In this document: in pieces, positions 26,707 to 35,488 of the stretch
Numbering within the stretch: position 1 is the stretch's first letter
How the letters are laid out: each line of letters starts with the position of its first letter
Source: Lichenibacterium ramalinae
GTDB lineage: Bacteria; Pseudomonadota; Alphaproteobacteria; Rhizobiales; Beijerinckiaceae
NCBI RefSeq assembly: GCF_004137085.1
Contig: NZ_QYBC01000005.1
Location: 172,196 to 236,195, forward strand
Reading direction: 5' to 3'
Length of the DNA: 64,000 nt
The notes under the pieces: model-generated
The model's database searches: none
What the model was told of the DNA's origin: nothing
What the model saw: the letters and a program-made list of their open reading frames with translations, nothing else
Made by a program: the position numbers and the translations under genes

Positions 26707-26793
26707 GCGAAAGAAGCCATTTCGTTCGGTAAACAGAACGACGGTGGCATGACCGTCACGTCGCTGCCGCCCTCCGGGCGGCCCCCGCGCCGC

Positions 26794-27258
26794 TCAACCG
26801 ACCATGTCGTGGTCTTCGCGCTCGCTCGCGTCGGCGGCCAGGGCGTGGGGTGCCGGGGCAGCCTCGTCGGCCAGCGCCGTGACGAGGTCGATGATCTTCT
26901 TGCGCACGCGCGGCTCCCTGATGCGCACGAAGGCCTTGTTGAGCAGCAGCCCTTCCGCCGTGGACAGGAAGTCGACGACGAAACCCGCCCCCTCCTCGGC
27001 GAAGCTGGCCTCGCCCGGCGCACCTTCGGAGACGGGCATGTCCTCGAAGAAGAAGGCCGGGGGCACGCTGAGCACGCCGGCGATCTGCTGCAGGCGGCTC
27101 GCCCCGATGCGGTTCGTGCCCTTCTCGTATTTCTGGACCTGCTGGAACGTGAGCCCCAAAGCACCGCCGAGCCGCTCCTGGCTCATCCCGATCAGCACAC
27201 GGCGCATCCGGACCCGGCTCCCGACGTGCTTGTCGATGGGATTGGGCAGCTTCTTCAC
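26794..27258 (-). CDS. XRE-family helix-turn-helix regulator
   Basis: A 154-residue DNA-binding protein. The HTH lies at about residues 14-68, reading HVGSRVRMRRVLIGMSQERL, then GGALGLTFQQVQKYEKGTNR and IGASRLQQIAGVL. A C-terminal region with alternating acidic and hydrophobic segments (FFFEDMPV, FLSTAEGLLLNKAFVRI, VRKKIIDLVTALADEA) may dimerise. A member of this family is found between lnt and metK in many Rhizobiales. The GTG at 27258 has GAGGAA eight bases upstream and gives the usual N terminus; a start at 27285 is possible but lacks such a signal. Its target genes are unknown. Confidence 0.85.
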   Translation of the reverse strand: MKKLPNPIDKHVGSRVRMRRVLIGMSQERLGGALGLTFQQVQKYEKGTNRIGASRLQQIAGVLSVPPAFFFEDMPVSEGAPGEASFAEEGAGFVVDFLSTAEGLLLNKAFVRIREPRVRKKIIDLVTALADEAAPAPHALAADASEREDHDMVG

Positions 27259-27361
27259 GGGTTGTTCCTCGGACAAGTGTCTCACCTCAAGATCGCAGGG
27301 CCGGGCCGTTCCGGGCAGTGTCGAGCGCCCAAACGTGGGCGGCCCACCTCGCTGACAAGCT

Positions 27362-29101
27362 TCACGCGCGCCGCCGTCCGATCCCGTATCGCATGTTAAA
27401 AATGTGGGTCAACAACAGAGAAGCTACGATGATGGGAATGAACTTATTTATCTCAGAGAAAATGGTGGGCGCGACAGTTTTCGGCAAAAAACCGTCCAGA
27501 ACGCCAGCTTCACCTAGCGGCAGCTCCTCTAAAATGCGGCCATATGGGTCGATGATCGCGGATATGCCGGTATTGGCGGCCCGGATCAGCGGCAAACCTT
27601 GCTCGATGGCCCGTAGCCGGGCTTGGGCCAGGTGTTGGTAGGGGCCGGCCGTGTGTCCGAACCAGCCATCGTCGGAAACATTGAGGATGACACCTTCGTC
27701 CAGCCGCGCCTCTTCTGGTGGCAGGATGCCGCCCGAGAAGATGGCCTCGTAGCAGACGGCCGGCACGACCGGGGGGAGGCCGGGCACATGGAGCAGGCGG
27801 TGGCGCTGACCGGGCGTGAAACCGCCGGGGATCGGGACGAACTGCGAGATCCCCAGGCGCTCCATCACGGCCATGAAGGGCGTGTATTCGCCGAACGGCA
27901 CGAGGTGCACCTTGTCGTAGGTGTCGCCGACCGCCCCGCCGCCGTCAGGGCCGGGTTGCCGGCCGATCACCTGGATGGCGTTGAAGTAGCGCGGCGGATG
28001 GGTGGCGGAGCCCGGCGTGCCGTCGACGCGCGCCGCCCCCGTCACCAGCACGCCGTCCTTCCCCAGGGCGCGGGCGATGGCGTCCATGGCGTCGGGATCG
28101 CGCGACAGGATGAAGGGGAAGGGCGATTCGGGCCAGATCAGATGGGTGACGTCCGCCAGCCCGCCGGTCTCGTCCGAGGTCGCCCGGTCCGACAGCGCGA
28201 GGTACTTGTGCAGCAACGCGTCCCTGTTCTCGTAGGTGAAGCTGCCGTCGCCGAAGACGTCGGGCTGCATGATGCGCAACTTGACGCCCGGCACGGCGCC
28301 GACATGGCCCTGCTCGAGCCGAAGCGCGCCGAAGCCCGCGAGCCCCGCCAGGGCGGCGGCGGCCAGCACGGTCGGCAGCAGCACCACCCGTCCGGGCGTG
28401 CCGTCCGCGGCGGTGGCGCGCCGGTCGGCCAGCGTGGCGGGCGTGGCGAAGATCAGCACCGTCAGGGCCGTCAGCCCGTGCAGCCCGACGATGGCGGCGC
28501 CCTGGGCGAGGACGAGATCGGTGCCGAGCGCCATGCCGAGGTCGTTCCACGGAAAGCCGGTGAACAGCACGCCGCGCAGGAGTTCGGTGATCAGCAGGGC
28601 CAATGCCAGGACCGCGACCCTCCCGGTCCCCGCCATCCAGCCGGCCCGCGCCACCGCGAAGGCGAGCCCCATATAGACGGCCAGGACGGCCGGCAGGCCG
28701 AGCACGCCGAAGGGCATCAGCCAGGCGGTCTTGTCCGCATCGACCAGGAAGGCGGCCCCGAGCCAATAGAGGCCCGCCACGAAATAGCCCAAACCCCACC
28801 ACCATCCCGCGCCGAAGGCACAGCGCAGCGTGGGCCACAGGTGGCGGCGCGCGCCGGACCGCGACAGCGTCGCCCGGTCCGACCCGTCGATCAGCCAGAC
28901 CGCGACGGTCAGCGAGGGGACCATGGCGGGGAAGAAGCCGACCGGCGCCATGGCGAGCGCCCCGCAGGCTCCCGCGAGGAACGCCAGGACGGCGCGGCTC
29001 CAGCCCGTGGCCAGGACGATCCTGTGGCTCAACGGCGAAGTGCCGGCGGGGGACGTCGGTCGGGGCAGGGCGGCGCTTTCCATCGGCATGGCGGTGCTCA
29101 T
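27362..29101 (-). CDS. lnt: Apolipoprotein N-acyltransferase
   Basis: A 579-residue inner-membrane enzyme that N-acylates the lipoprotein cysteine, the last step of lipoprotein maturation. About six helices come first, then the nitrilase-like periplasmic domain: Glu in LIWPESPFPF, Lys in YDKVHLVPFGEYTPF, and Cys in VPAVCYEAIFSGG form the triad. A final helix (FIPIIVASLLLTHIF) anchors the C terminus. ATG at 29101 is chosen; a GTG at 29119 would add six residues. The last 50 or so codons (27362-27520) are strikingly AT-rich compared with the rest of the gene, although the protein there looks normal. Confidence 0.94.
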   Translation of the reverse strand: MSTAMPMESAALPRPTSPAGTSPLSHRIVLATGWSRAVLAFLAGACGALAMAPVGFFPAMVPSLTVAVWLIDGSDRATLSRSGARRHLWPTLRCAFGAGWWWGLGYFVAGLYWLGAAFLVDADKTAWLMPFGVLGLPAVLAVYMGLAFAVARAGWMAGTGRVAVLALALLITELLRGVLFTGFPWNDLGMALGTDLVLAQGAAIVGLHGLTALTVLIFATPATLADRRATAADGTPGRVVLLPTVLAAAALAGLAGFGALRLEQGHVGAVPGVKLRIMQPDVFGDGSFTYENRDALLHKYLALSDRATSDETGGLADVTHLIWPESPFPFILSRDPDAMDAIARALGKDGVLVTGAARVDGTPGSATHPPRYFNAIQVIGRQPGPDGGGAVGDTYDKVHLVPFGEYTPFMAVMERLGISQFVPIPGGFTPGQRHRLLHVPGLPPVVPAVCYEAIFSGGILPPEEARLDEGVILNVSDDGWFGHTAGPYQHLAQARLRAIEQGLPLIRAANTGISAIIDPYGRILEELPLGEAGVLDGFLPKTVAPTIFSEINKFIPIIVASLLLTHIFNMRYGIGRRRA

Positions 29102-29239
29102 AAAGCCTGTTCGGCTCACGTTAAAGCGGAGCTTGGACCCGGCCCGGTGAGGTCGCCGGCCGTGCCGCTTCGCACCGTCCCGGCGGCGTCACGGACGGCA
29201 CCGGCGGCCCGCCGCCCCCCCGCGTGGGAGCGGACGGGC

Positions 29240-30211
29240 TCAGGCCGGGTCGGGTCGCGGGCCGGCCTCGGCCCCGTCCTGCGGCGCGTCCGGCGCCGGT
29301 TCCGCCGCGGCCGGCGCCACCGGCCGAATGCGCAGGCGCTTCACGCGGCGCGGATCGGCGTCCAGGATTTCGAAGTCGAAATCCGGGTGCCCGGAAACGA
29401 CCTCGCCCCGCATCGGCAGGCGACCGCAGAGGCTGGTGACGAGGCCGCCGATCGTGTCGATCTCCTCGGCATCGTCGCCCGCCGTGAGGTCGACCCTCAC
29501 CATGGCGGAAACGTCGTCGAGCGCCGCGCGGCCGTCGGCCAGGAAGGTGCCGTCCGTCCCGGCCTCGATCAGCGGCGCCTCGTCCTCGTCGTGCTCGTCC
29601 TCGATGTCGCCGACGATCATCTCGACGATGTCCTCGATGGTGACGAGCCCGTCGGTGCCGCCGTATTCGTCGATGACCAGCGCCATGTGGGTGCGCGACG
29701 CCTGCATCTTCACGAGCAGGTCCAGCGCCTGCATCGAGGGCGGCACGAAGAGCACCGTGCGGGTCACGTCGGCGCCCGCCACCGGCCGTTCCAGCGCCCC
29801 GGCCTCGCCCGACGCCAGGATCTCGACGAAATCACGGATGTGGATCATGCCGCGCGGATCGTCGAGCGTGTCGCCGTGCACCGGCAGGCGCGAGTGGCCG
29901 GCCTCGCGGAACACGCCCAGCACCTCGCCCAGCGTCATGTTGGAGCCCACCGCGACGACGTCGGCACGGGGCACCATGATGTCCACGACCCGCAGGTCGT
30001 GCAGGCCCAGGACGTTGCGCATCATGGCGCGCTCCTGGGGCGAGAAGACGCTGTCGGCGCCGGTGTCCTCGAGCGCGTCCTCGATGTCGTCGCGGATCGA
30101 GGGCGCGCCCAGCCCGAAGACGGCGCGGACGCGGTCGAACAGGGTCGGCCCGGCCGGCGGCGCCGCGGCCTTGGCGCGCCGGGCGGCCGCGTCGCGGTCG
30201 TTGTCCCTCAT
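29240..30211 (-). CDS. CBS-domain protein of the HlyC/CorC family
   Basis: A 323-residue soluble protein: two CBS domains (IMVPRADVVAVGSNMTLGEV; MQASRTHMALVIDEYGGTDG, then LVTIEDIVEMIVGDIEDEHD) followed by the CorC_HlyC domain (IGGLVTSLCGRLPMRGEVV). There is no membrane CNNM domain, unlike the paralogue at 39.1-40.5 kb. Relatives (CorC/YbeX) are linked to Mg2+/Co2+ efflux and, more recently, ribosome assembly. Its ATG overlaps the ybeY stop in an ATGA, the usual ybeY-ybeX coupling. Confidence 0.9.
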   Translation of the reverse strand: MRDNDRDAAARRAKAAAPPAGPTLFDRVRAVFGLGAPSIRDDIEDALEDTGADSVFSPQERAMMRNVLGLHDLRVVDIMVPRADVVAVGSNMTLGEVLGVFREAGHSRLPVHGDTLDDPRGMIHIRDFVEILASGEAGALERPVAGADVTRTVLFVPPSMQALDLLVKMQASRTHMALVIDEYGGTDGLVTIEDIVEMIVGDIEDEHDEDEAPLIEAGTDGTFLADGRAALDDVSAMVRVDLTAGDDAEEIDTIGGLVTSLCGRLPMRGEVVSGHPDFDFEILDADPRRVKRLRIRPVAPAAAEPAPDAPQDGAEAGPRPDPA

Positions 30212-30711
30212 GGCATCGTCCCCACGCCGTCGGCCGCCTCCGGCACCGTGCCGGCATAGGGGTCCGGCAGGCCGAGCCGGGCCATGGCGCGGCGCTCGAG
30301 CTCCTCCATGGCTTCGGCCTCGGCGGCGTCCTCGTGGTCCTCGCCCAGGAGGTGGAGCGTGCCGTGGATGACGAGGTGGCTCACGTGGTCGGCGATCGTC
30401 TTGCCGTCGGCCTCGGCTTCGCGGCGCACCGTGCCGTAGGCCACCGCGATGTCGCCGAGCATCACCTCGGCGCCGGGCCCCTCGGTCGGGAAGGACAGGA
30501 CGTTGGTGGGCTTGTCCTGGCCGCGCCACTGCCGGTTCAGGCCCTGGATGGTGGCGTCGTCGCAGAACAGCACGGACAGTTCGGCGGCGTCGTCCGGCGC
30601 GATGCCGGCCTCGGCCAGCGCGGCCTCGACCGCCCGCCCGACGAGGGTCTGCAGGTCGCCGAGCGCCGTCCAGGACGGGTCTTCGACGGCGAGATCGACG
30701 GAAAGACTCAT
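30208..30711 (-). CDS. ybeY: Endoribonuclease YbeY (rRNA maturation)
   Basis: A 167-residue metalloenzyme required for 16S rRNA 3' processing and ribosome quality control. The zinc site is HLVIHGTLHLLGEDHE (HGxLHLxGxDH, near residue 120). NVLSFPTEGPGAEVMLGDIA and VSVLFCDDATIQGLNRQWRG, the latter slightly altered here, are family blocks. It overlaps both neighbours by four bases (ATGA), so expression is locked to phoH and corC. Confidence 0.95.
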   Translation of the reverse strand: MSLSVDLAVEDPSWTALGDLQTLVGRAVEAALAEAGIAPDDAAELSVLFCDDATIQGLNRQWRGQDKPTNVLSFPTEGPGAEVMLGDIAVAYGTVRREAEADGKTIADHVSHLVIHGTLHLLGEDHEDAAEAEAMEELERRAMARLGLPDPYAGTVPEAADGVGTMP

Positions 30712-31817
30712 CGGTTCGGCTTCTGGGCCTCCCTGGCCTCCTGGGCGTCGCGCGAAGCTTTGTCGTAGGCCTGCACGATGCGCCGCACGAGGTCGTGGCG
30801 CACCACGTCGCCCTCGCGGAACTTGACGTGGCCGACGCCTTCGACGCCGGACAGCAGGTTCACGGCTTCCGTCAGGCCGGACTTCTGCCCGGGCGGCAGA
30901 TCGGTCTGGCTCGGGTCGCCGTTGATGATCATGCGCGAGCCTTCGCCGAGGCGGGTCAGCATCATCTTCATCTGCATCGACGTGGTGTTCTGCGCCTCGT
31001 CGAGCAGGACCACGGCGTTGGACAGAGTGCGGCCGCGCATGAAGGCGAGCGGCGCCACCTCGATGATGCCGGTCTGCATGCCGCGCTCCACCGTGCGGGC
31101 GTCCATGAACTCGTTGAGGGCGTCGTAGATGGGGCGCAGGTAGGGGTCGATCTTCTCGCGCATGTCGCCCGGCAGGAAGCCCAGGCGTTCGCCCGCCTCG
31201 ACGGCGGGGCGCGACAGGATCAGCCGCTCCACGGCGCCGCGCTCCAGCAGCGACACGGCATGGCCCACCGCCAGCCAGGTCTTGCCGGTGCCGGCCGGCC
31301 CCTCGGCGAAGACGAGCTCGTATTTCTTCAGCGCGCGCAGGTACAGGTCCTGCGCGACGGTGCGGGCCTTGACGGCGCCGCGCTTGCGCGTGCGGATCTC
31401 GTCGAAGACCAGCCGCTCGTTGACGGCCTCCTTGGGGAAGAGCGAGGCCTGCAGGGCCCCCTCCTCGATGGCGCCGTCGACGTCGCCGGGCGTGATGGAT
31501 TCGCCGCCCTGCACGCGCCCGTAGAGCGCTTCCAGCACCCGCCGGGCGTGGTCGCAGGCCTCGGGCGTGCCCTTCAGCACGATGTGGTTGCCGTTGGCAT
31601 TGGCGACGACGTTGAGCCGGCGCTCGAGCTTGGCGATGTTCTGGTCGTATTGGCCCAGCACCAGCGAGGTCAGCCGGTTGTCGCCGAAGGCCAGGGTGAC
31701 CTCCGTGCGCTCCGTCGCGCCGCCGAGCCCGTCGGCCGGCAGCCCGTCGGGGCCGAGTGCGGGCAGGCCGGCATCGCGGATGGAACGGCGCTGGGGCGTG
31801 CGATCGGGCGACTTCAT
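30708..31817 (-). CDS. phoH: PhoH-like ATPase
   Basis: A 369-residue cytoplasmic ATPase of the PhoH/YbeZ family. An N-terminal KH-like segment ([20 protein letters not shown]) precedes the P-loop [35 protein letters not shown], the Walker [18 protein letters not shown] and GDPSQTDLP. YbeZ works with YbeY and is thought to act as an RNA helicase in ribosome maturation. Overlaps of four bases with miaB upstream and ybeY downstream put it in the middle of a translationally coupled set. Confidence 0.94.
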   Translation of the reverse strand: MKSPDRTPQRRSIRDAGLPALGPDGLPADGLGGATERTEVTLAFGDNRLTSLVLGQYDQNIAKLERRLNVVANANGNHIVLKGTPEACDHARRVLEALYGRVQGGESITPGDVDGAIEEGALQASLFPKEAVNERLVFDEIRTRKRGAVKARTVAQDLYLRALKKYELVFAEGPAGTGKTWLAVGHAVSLLERGAVERLILSRPAVEAGERLGFLPGDMREKIDPYLRPIYDALNEFMDARTVERGMQTGIIEVAPLAFMRGRTLSNAVVLLDEAQNTTSMQMKMMLTRLGEGSRMIINGDPSQTDLPPGQKSGLTEAVNLLSGVEGVGHVKFREGDVVRHDLVRRIVQAYDKASRDAQEAREAQKPNR

Positions 31818-33373
31818 GATGCCAGCCGCTCCGCGACGGGGGATGGGGAGAGGCCGGCGGGGGCGCCGGAGGCGAAGGAGGTGCCGGCGTGGGCGCCGGA
31901 GTCGAAGAGGGCGCCGGCGCGGTCGCCGGCATCGGCCAATCGGCCCGAAAGCGAGTTCGGGCCGACGGTGAGGATCTCGACCGGCCGCACCGTGCCGACG
32001 AGGTCCGGCGCGCCCTCGACGTGGACGGCCTGGAGGTAGGGCGTGCGGCCGCCGACCTGGCCGGGATGGCGGCCGGGCTTGTCGAACAGCACGTCGAGCG
32101 TGCGGCCCACGCAGGCGCGGTTGAAGGCCTGCCTCTGCTCCTCCAGCAGCGCCTGGAGGCGGTGGAGACGCTCGCGCATCACGGGCTCGGGCACCTGGCC
32201 GGGGAGGTCGGCGCCGGGCGTGCCGGGCCGTGGCGAATATTTGAACGAGAAGGTCGAGGCGAAGCCGACGCGCCGCACCAGCGCCAGCGTATCCTCGAAA
32301 TCGCGCTCGGTCTCGCCCGGGAAGCCGACGATGAAGTCCGACGACAGGGCGATGTCGGGCCGGGCGGCGCGGATCTCCCCGACCAGCGCCAGATAGGCGG
32401 CGGCATCGTGCCGGCGGTTCATGGCGTGCAGGATGCGGTCCGAACCCGATTGCACGGGCAGGTGCAGGAAGGGCATCAGGGCGCCGAGGTCGCGGTGCGC
32501 CGCCACCAGTGCCGGCTCCATGTCGTTCGGGTGGCTCGTCGTGTAGCGGATGCGGGCGAGGCCCGGGATCACGGCGAGCCTTTGCGCGAGCCGCGCCAGC
32601 GTCCAGCCGGCGCCCGCGGCATCCACCCCGTGATAGGCGTTGACGTTCTGGCCGAGCAGCGTCACCTCCCGCACCCCGGCGTCGACCAGCGTGACAACCT
32701 CGGCCAGCACGGCTTCGGGCGGCCGCGACGTTTCGGCCCCGCGCGTGTAGGGGACGACGCAGAACGAGCAGAACTTGTCGCAGCCTTCCTGAACGGTGAC
32801 GAAGGCCGAAACCCCGCGGGCCTGCGTCCGGGCCCGCGACGGCGCCGCCAGGTGGTCGAACTTGCTTTCGAGCGGGAAGTCGGTGTCGACGACCCCGCCG
32901 CCCGCGCGCGCCCGGCGCACGAGGTCGGGCAGACGGTGATAGCTCTGCGGGCCGACCACGAGGTCCACGGCGCGCTGGCGGCGGATGATCTCGGCGCCTT
33001 CGGCCTGGGCCACGCAGCCCGCCACCGCCAGGGTGACGGGGCGGCCCGCCGCCTCCTTCATCTCGCGGATCTTGCCGAGCTCGGAATAGATCTTCTCGGC
33101 GGCGCGCTCGCGGATGTGGCAGGTGTTCAGCACCACGAGGTCGGCCTCCTCCAGCGTGGCGGTTTCGGCGTAACCTTCGGGCGCCAGCACGTCGGCCATG
33201 CGGGCCGCGTCATAGGCGTTCATCTGGCAGCCGAAGGACTTGATGAAGAGCTTCAGCGGACGGGCCTCGCCCGCCCCCGCCGGACTGCCTGGCTGCGGGC
33301 CGGGCCGGGCCCCTGGGCCCGCGCCTTGGGCCGCGTCGGGGTGGGCGAACGTCTGAACAGGTGTGTCCGTCAT
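31814..33373 (-). CDS. miaB: tRNA-2-methylthio-N6-dimethylallyladenosine synthase
   Basis: A 519-residue radical-SAM methylthiotransferase acting on A37 of tRNAs reading UNN codons. The auxiliary-cluster cysteines lie in [25 protein letters not shown] and [11 protein letters not shown]; the radical-SAM CxxxCxxC is [21 protein letters not shown] domain follows ([20 protein letters not shown]). It is longer than the usual 440-480 residues because of a Pro/Gly/Ala-rich N-terminal tail of about 38 residues and a C-terminal tail of about 40 residues built on a 30-base tandem repeat. It opens the coupled operon. Many relatives place fur-like and plsC-like genes just upstream; here only 144 bases separate it from rimI. 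Confidence 0.95.
   Translation of the reverse strand: MTDTPVQTFAHPDAAQGAGPGARPGPQPGSPAGAGEARPLKLFIKSFGCQMNAYDAARMADVLAPEGYAETATLEEADLVVLNTCHIRERAAEKIYSELGKIREMKEAAGRPVTLAVAGCVAQAEGAEIIRRQRAVDLVVGPQSYHRLPDLVRRARAGGGVVDTDFPLESKFDHLAAPSRARTQARGVSAFVTVQEGCDKFCSFCVVPYTRGAETSRPPEAVLAEVVTLVDAGVREVTLLGQNVNAYHGVDAAGAGWTLARLAQRLAVIPGLARIRYTTSHPNDMEPALVAAHRDLGALMPFLHLPVQSGSDRILHAMNRRHDAAAYLALVGEIRAARPDIALSSDFIVGFPGETERDFEDTLALVRRVGFASTFSFKYSPRPGTPGADLPGQVPEPVMRERLHRLQALLEEQRQAFNRACVGRTLDVLFDKPGRHPGQVGGRTPYLQAVHVEGAPDLVGTVRPVEILTVGPNSLSGRLADAGDRAGALFDSGAHAGTSFASGAPAGLSPSPVAERLAS
31856..31915. repeat. 30-bp in-frame tandem repeat in miaB 3' end
   Basis: Two imperfect 30-base units (31856-31885 and 31886-31915), with part of a third downstream. 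They encode two ten-residue units, [10 protein letters not shown] and [10 protein letters not shown], in the MiaB tail. This is beyond the TRAM domain and probably disordered. Confidence 0.65.
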
Positions 33374-33517
33374 GATCTCGCGATGGGGCCGAGGCGGTGG
33401 CGCCAGAGTTCATATTAAGCGTTTTCCGCGCCGTTACGACCGAAATCCCGGCACGCGACCCGAAAAAGCGCGGTGCACGGCGCCGCAGCCACGCCCCGCC
33501 GGGCGGGCGGAGCCGCG

Positions 33518-33994
33518 TCAGCCGACGGCGCGGCGCAGGATCAGCGCGGTGGCGGGGGCGCTGCCGGCCTGGCGGTAATAGCCCTGGCGGCGACCGACCT
33601 CGGCGAAGCCGAGCCCGGCATAGAGCCGGCGCGCCGGCGCGTTGTCCTCGCCGACCTCGAGGAACAGCGACCTCACCCCATAGCGCGACAGCGTCTCGAT
33701 GTTGGCCTGCATCAGGCGCCCGGCCACGCCCTGCCGGCGGCTCGCCGGGTCGACCACGATGGTCAGGACCTCGGCCTCGTCGGCGGCGCGGCGCGACAGG
33801 ATGAAGCCCAGCACCCGGCGCGGGTCCCGGGTGTCGACGGCGGCATGGCCGAACGAGGTTTCGGCGCCGATCAGGCGTTCGAAATCGAGCGCGTCCCAGG
33901 GGTGGGGAAACCCGGTGGCGTGGAGCCGCGCGCAGTCGGCCGCCCGGTCGCCGTGGAGCACCGCCACGTGGTTGGGCCGGGTCCATCCGAACAT
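33518..33994 (-). CDS. rimI: Ribosomal protein alanine N-acetyltransferase RimI
   Basis: A 158-residue GNAT-fold enzyme. The acetyl-CoA loop is VVDPASRRQGVAGRLM (RRQGVA at 86-91), followed by LFLEVGEDNAPARRLYAGLGF, the RimI block with the Asn and Tyr of the active site. HATGFPHPWDALDFERLI is the N-terminal substrate region. RimI acetylates the N terminus of S18 in E. coli; in many bacteria it sits beside tsaB, as here, with a ten-base gap. The ATG at 33994 is chosen; upstream codons only add arginine-rich residues overlapping tsaB. Confidence 0.9.
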   Translation of the reverse strand: MFGWTRPNHVAVLHGDRAADCARLHATGFPHPWDALDFERLIGAETSFGHAAVDTRDPRRVLGFILSRRAADEAEVLTIVVDPASRRQGVAGRLMQANIETLSRYGVRSLFLEVGEDNAPARRLYAGLGFAEVGRRQGYYRQAGSAPATALILRRAVG

Positions 33995-34004
33995 GGCGCG
34001 CTCC

Positions 34005-34703
34005 TCAGGACGCCGGCGCGGCCGGGGCCGCAAGGAGGCCGCTGGGCCGCGGCGGCGTGGCATCGGGCGCCTTGAGATAGAGCGGGCGTGCGATGGCGCT
34101 CTCGGGATCGGCCAGCAGGCCGAGCCGGGCGACGAAGTCGATGTCGGGCAGGGCGTGGAAGCCCTCGGTGTCGGCCGTGACGCCGAGCGCGAAGGCGGCG
34201 CGCGCCACCGCGGGGCCGCCGGAGCCGATGAGCCGCAGGGGTCCCTGGCCGAGGGCGCGGGCCGCTTCGGTGGCGGACAGCAGCGCCGGGCCCATCAGGG
34301 TTTCGCCGCGTGACCCGAAGCTTTGAACGAAGACGTTGCCGTGGCGCGCATCGATCGCCGCCACGATGGGGGGGCGGGCCCCGACCGCGATGGCGGGGGC
34401 GGCGAGGGCGGCCAGCGTCGACACGCCCACCACCGGCACCCGGCAGGCGAGGCCGAAGGCCCGGGCCGCCGCGACGCCGATGCGGATGCCCGTGAAGGAT
34501 CCCGGCCCGATCGTCACGGCCACGCGGGTCACGGCCGCGAAGCCGCCGGGGACGCGGGCGACGACGCGGTCGACGAGGGGCAGCAGGGCTTCGGCATGCC
34601 CCGCCACCATGAACAGCGTTTCGGCCGCGACCGGCACGGTCTGGCCCGGGGCCAGCAGGCAGGCCGACGTCGCCGCCAATGCCGTATCGATCGCCAGGAT
34701 CAC
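34005..34703 (-). CDS. tsaB: tRNA threonylcarbamoyladenosine synthesis protein TsaB
   Basis: A 232-residue ASKHA-fold protein that with TsaD and TsaE transfers threonylcarbamoyl to A37 of ANN-decoding tRNAs. Family marks are ILAIDTALAATSACLL at the N terminus, GHAEALLPLVDRVV, and VTIGPGSFTGIRIGVAAARA. GTG at 34703 gives the canonical start; a GTG at 34742 would add 13 non-conserved residues. It lies between nfu and rimI, in the order usual for the group. Confidence 0.92.
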   Translation of the reverse strand: MILAIDTALAATSACLLAPGQTVPVAAETLFMVAGHAEALLPLVDRVVARVPGGFAAVTRVAVTIGPGSFTGIRIGVAAARAFGLACRVPVVGVSTLAALAAPAIAVGARPPIVAAIDARHGNVFVQSFGSRGETLMGPALLSATEAARALGQGPLRLIGSGGPAVARAAFALGVTADTEGFHALPDIDFVARLGLLADPESAIARPLYLKAPDATPPRPSGLLAAPAAPAS

Positions 34704-34805
34704 CGCCGCACCGCCCCGTCGCGGCCGCTCTGCAGCGGCCACGGGACGTGACGGCGATGCGGCCGGTTGATGTCGCCCGTGTGACGGGCTCCTCCGTCCG
34801 GCCTA

Positions 34806-35375
34806 TCAGATCTGTTCGACGGCGTGAACTTCCGGCACGAAATGCTTCAACAGATTCTGGATGCCGCTCTTCAGCGTCGCCGTCGAGGACGGGCAGCCCG
34901 CGCAGGCGCCCTTCATCTTCAGGTAGACGATGCCGTCGCGGAAGCCCTTGAAGGTGATGTCGCCGCCGTCTCCGGCCACGGCCGGGCGCACGCGCGTCTC
35001 GATGAGGTCCTTGATGGTGTCGACCGTGTCGGTGTCGGCGTCGTCGAAGAACTCGTCGCCGTCCGCGCCATAGGCGGCGGGGGCGGCGTGGCCGGCCTCG
35101 AGCAGGGGGGCGCCGGAGGTGAAGTGTTCCATGATGGCGCCGAGGATCGCGGGCTTCATCTGGGCCCAATCGCCGCCCGCCTTGGTGACCGACAGGAAAT
35201 CGGCGCCGAAGAACACGCCCGACACGCCCTCGATCGAGAACAGCGCCTGGGCCAGCGGCGAGCGCTCGGCGCCGGCGGCGTCGCGCATGTCCAGCGTCCC
35301 CTCGGCCATCACCGGGCGGCCGGGCAGGAACTTCAGGGTGGCGGGGTTGGGGGTCGGCTCGGTTTCGATGAACAT
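34806..35375 (-). CDS. NifU-like Fe-S scaffold/carrier protein (Nfu)
   Basis: A 189-residue protein with an Nfu N-terminal domain (FIETEPTPNPATLKFLPGRP; FSIEGVSGVFFGADFLSVTK) and the C-terminal NifU domain (IETRVRPAVAGDGGDITFKG; KGACAGCPSSTATLKSGIQN). The CxxC in CAGCPSS bridges a 4Fe-4S cluster between two monomers for delivery to apo-proteins. MiaB, encoded nearby, is one plausible client. A GGAGGATCATCC ribosome-binding region precedes the ATG. The leader carries a short GCCGG/CCGGC dyad. Confidence 0.93.
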   Translation of the reverse strand: MFIETEPTPNPATLKFLPGRPVMAEGTLDMRDAAGAERSPLAQALFSIEGVSGVFFGADFLSVTKAGGDWAQMKPAILGAIMEHFTSGAPLLEAGHAAPAAYGADGDEFFDDADTDTVDTIKDLIETRVRPAVAGDGGDITFKGFRDGIVYLKMKGACAGCPSSTATLKSGIQNLLKHFVPEVHAVEQI

Positions 35376-35488
35376 GGATGATCCTCCAGCCGGTTCAAAG
35401 CCGGCCTCAGATGGGTGAGATGGGGACGCGCCCCGCCCGCTTATAGGGCCGGGACCGTCCCCGCGTCACGCGCCGCGCGGACCGGGCT

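Noticed and set aside
26592-26793. SAM riboswitch before metK
   Set aside because: The leader has a promoter and one short dyad, but none of the conserved SAM-II or SAM/SAH cores could be found. A covariance-model search would settle it.
27623-30259. Long plus-strand open frame across lnt and corC
   Set aside because: The translation is His/Arg/Gly-rich without motifs, and both minus-strand genes have clear catalytic signatures.
34743-34805. Upstream extension of tsaB to the GTG at 34742 or beyond
   Set aside because: TsaB proteins begin directly with the first beta strand ILAIDT; the added residues are non-conserved.
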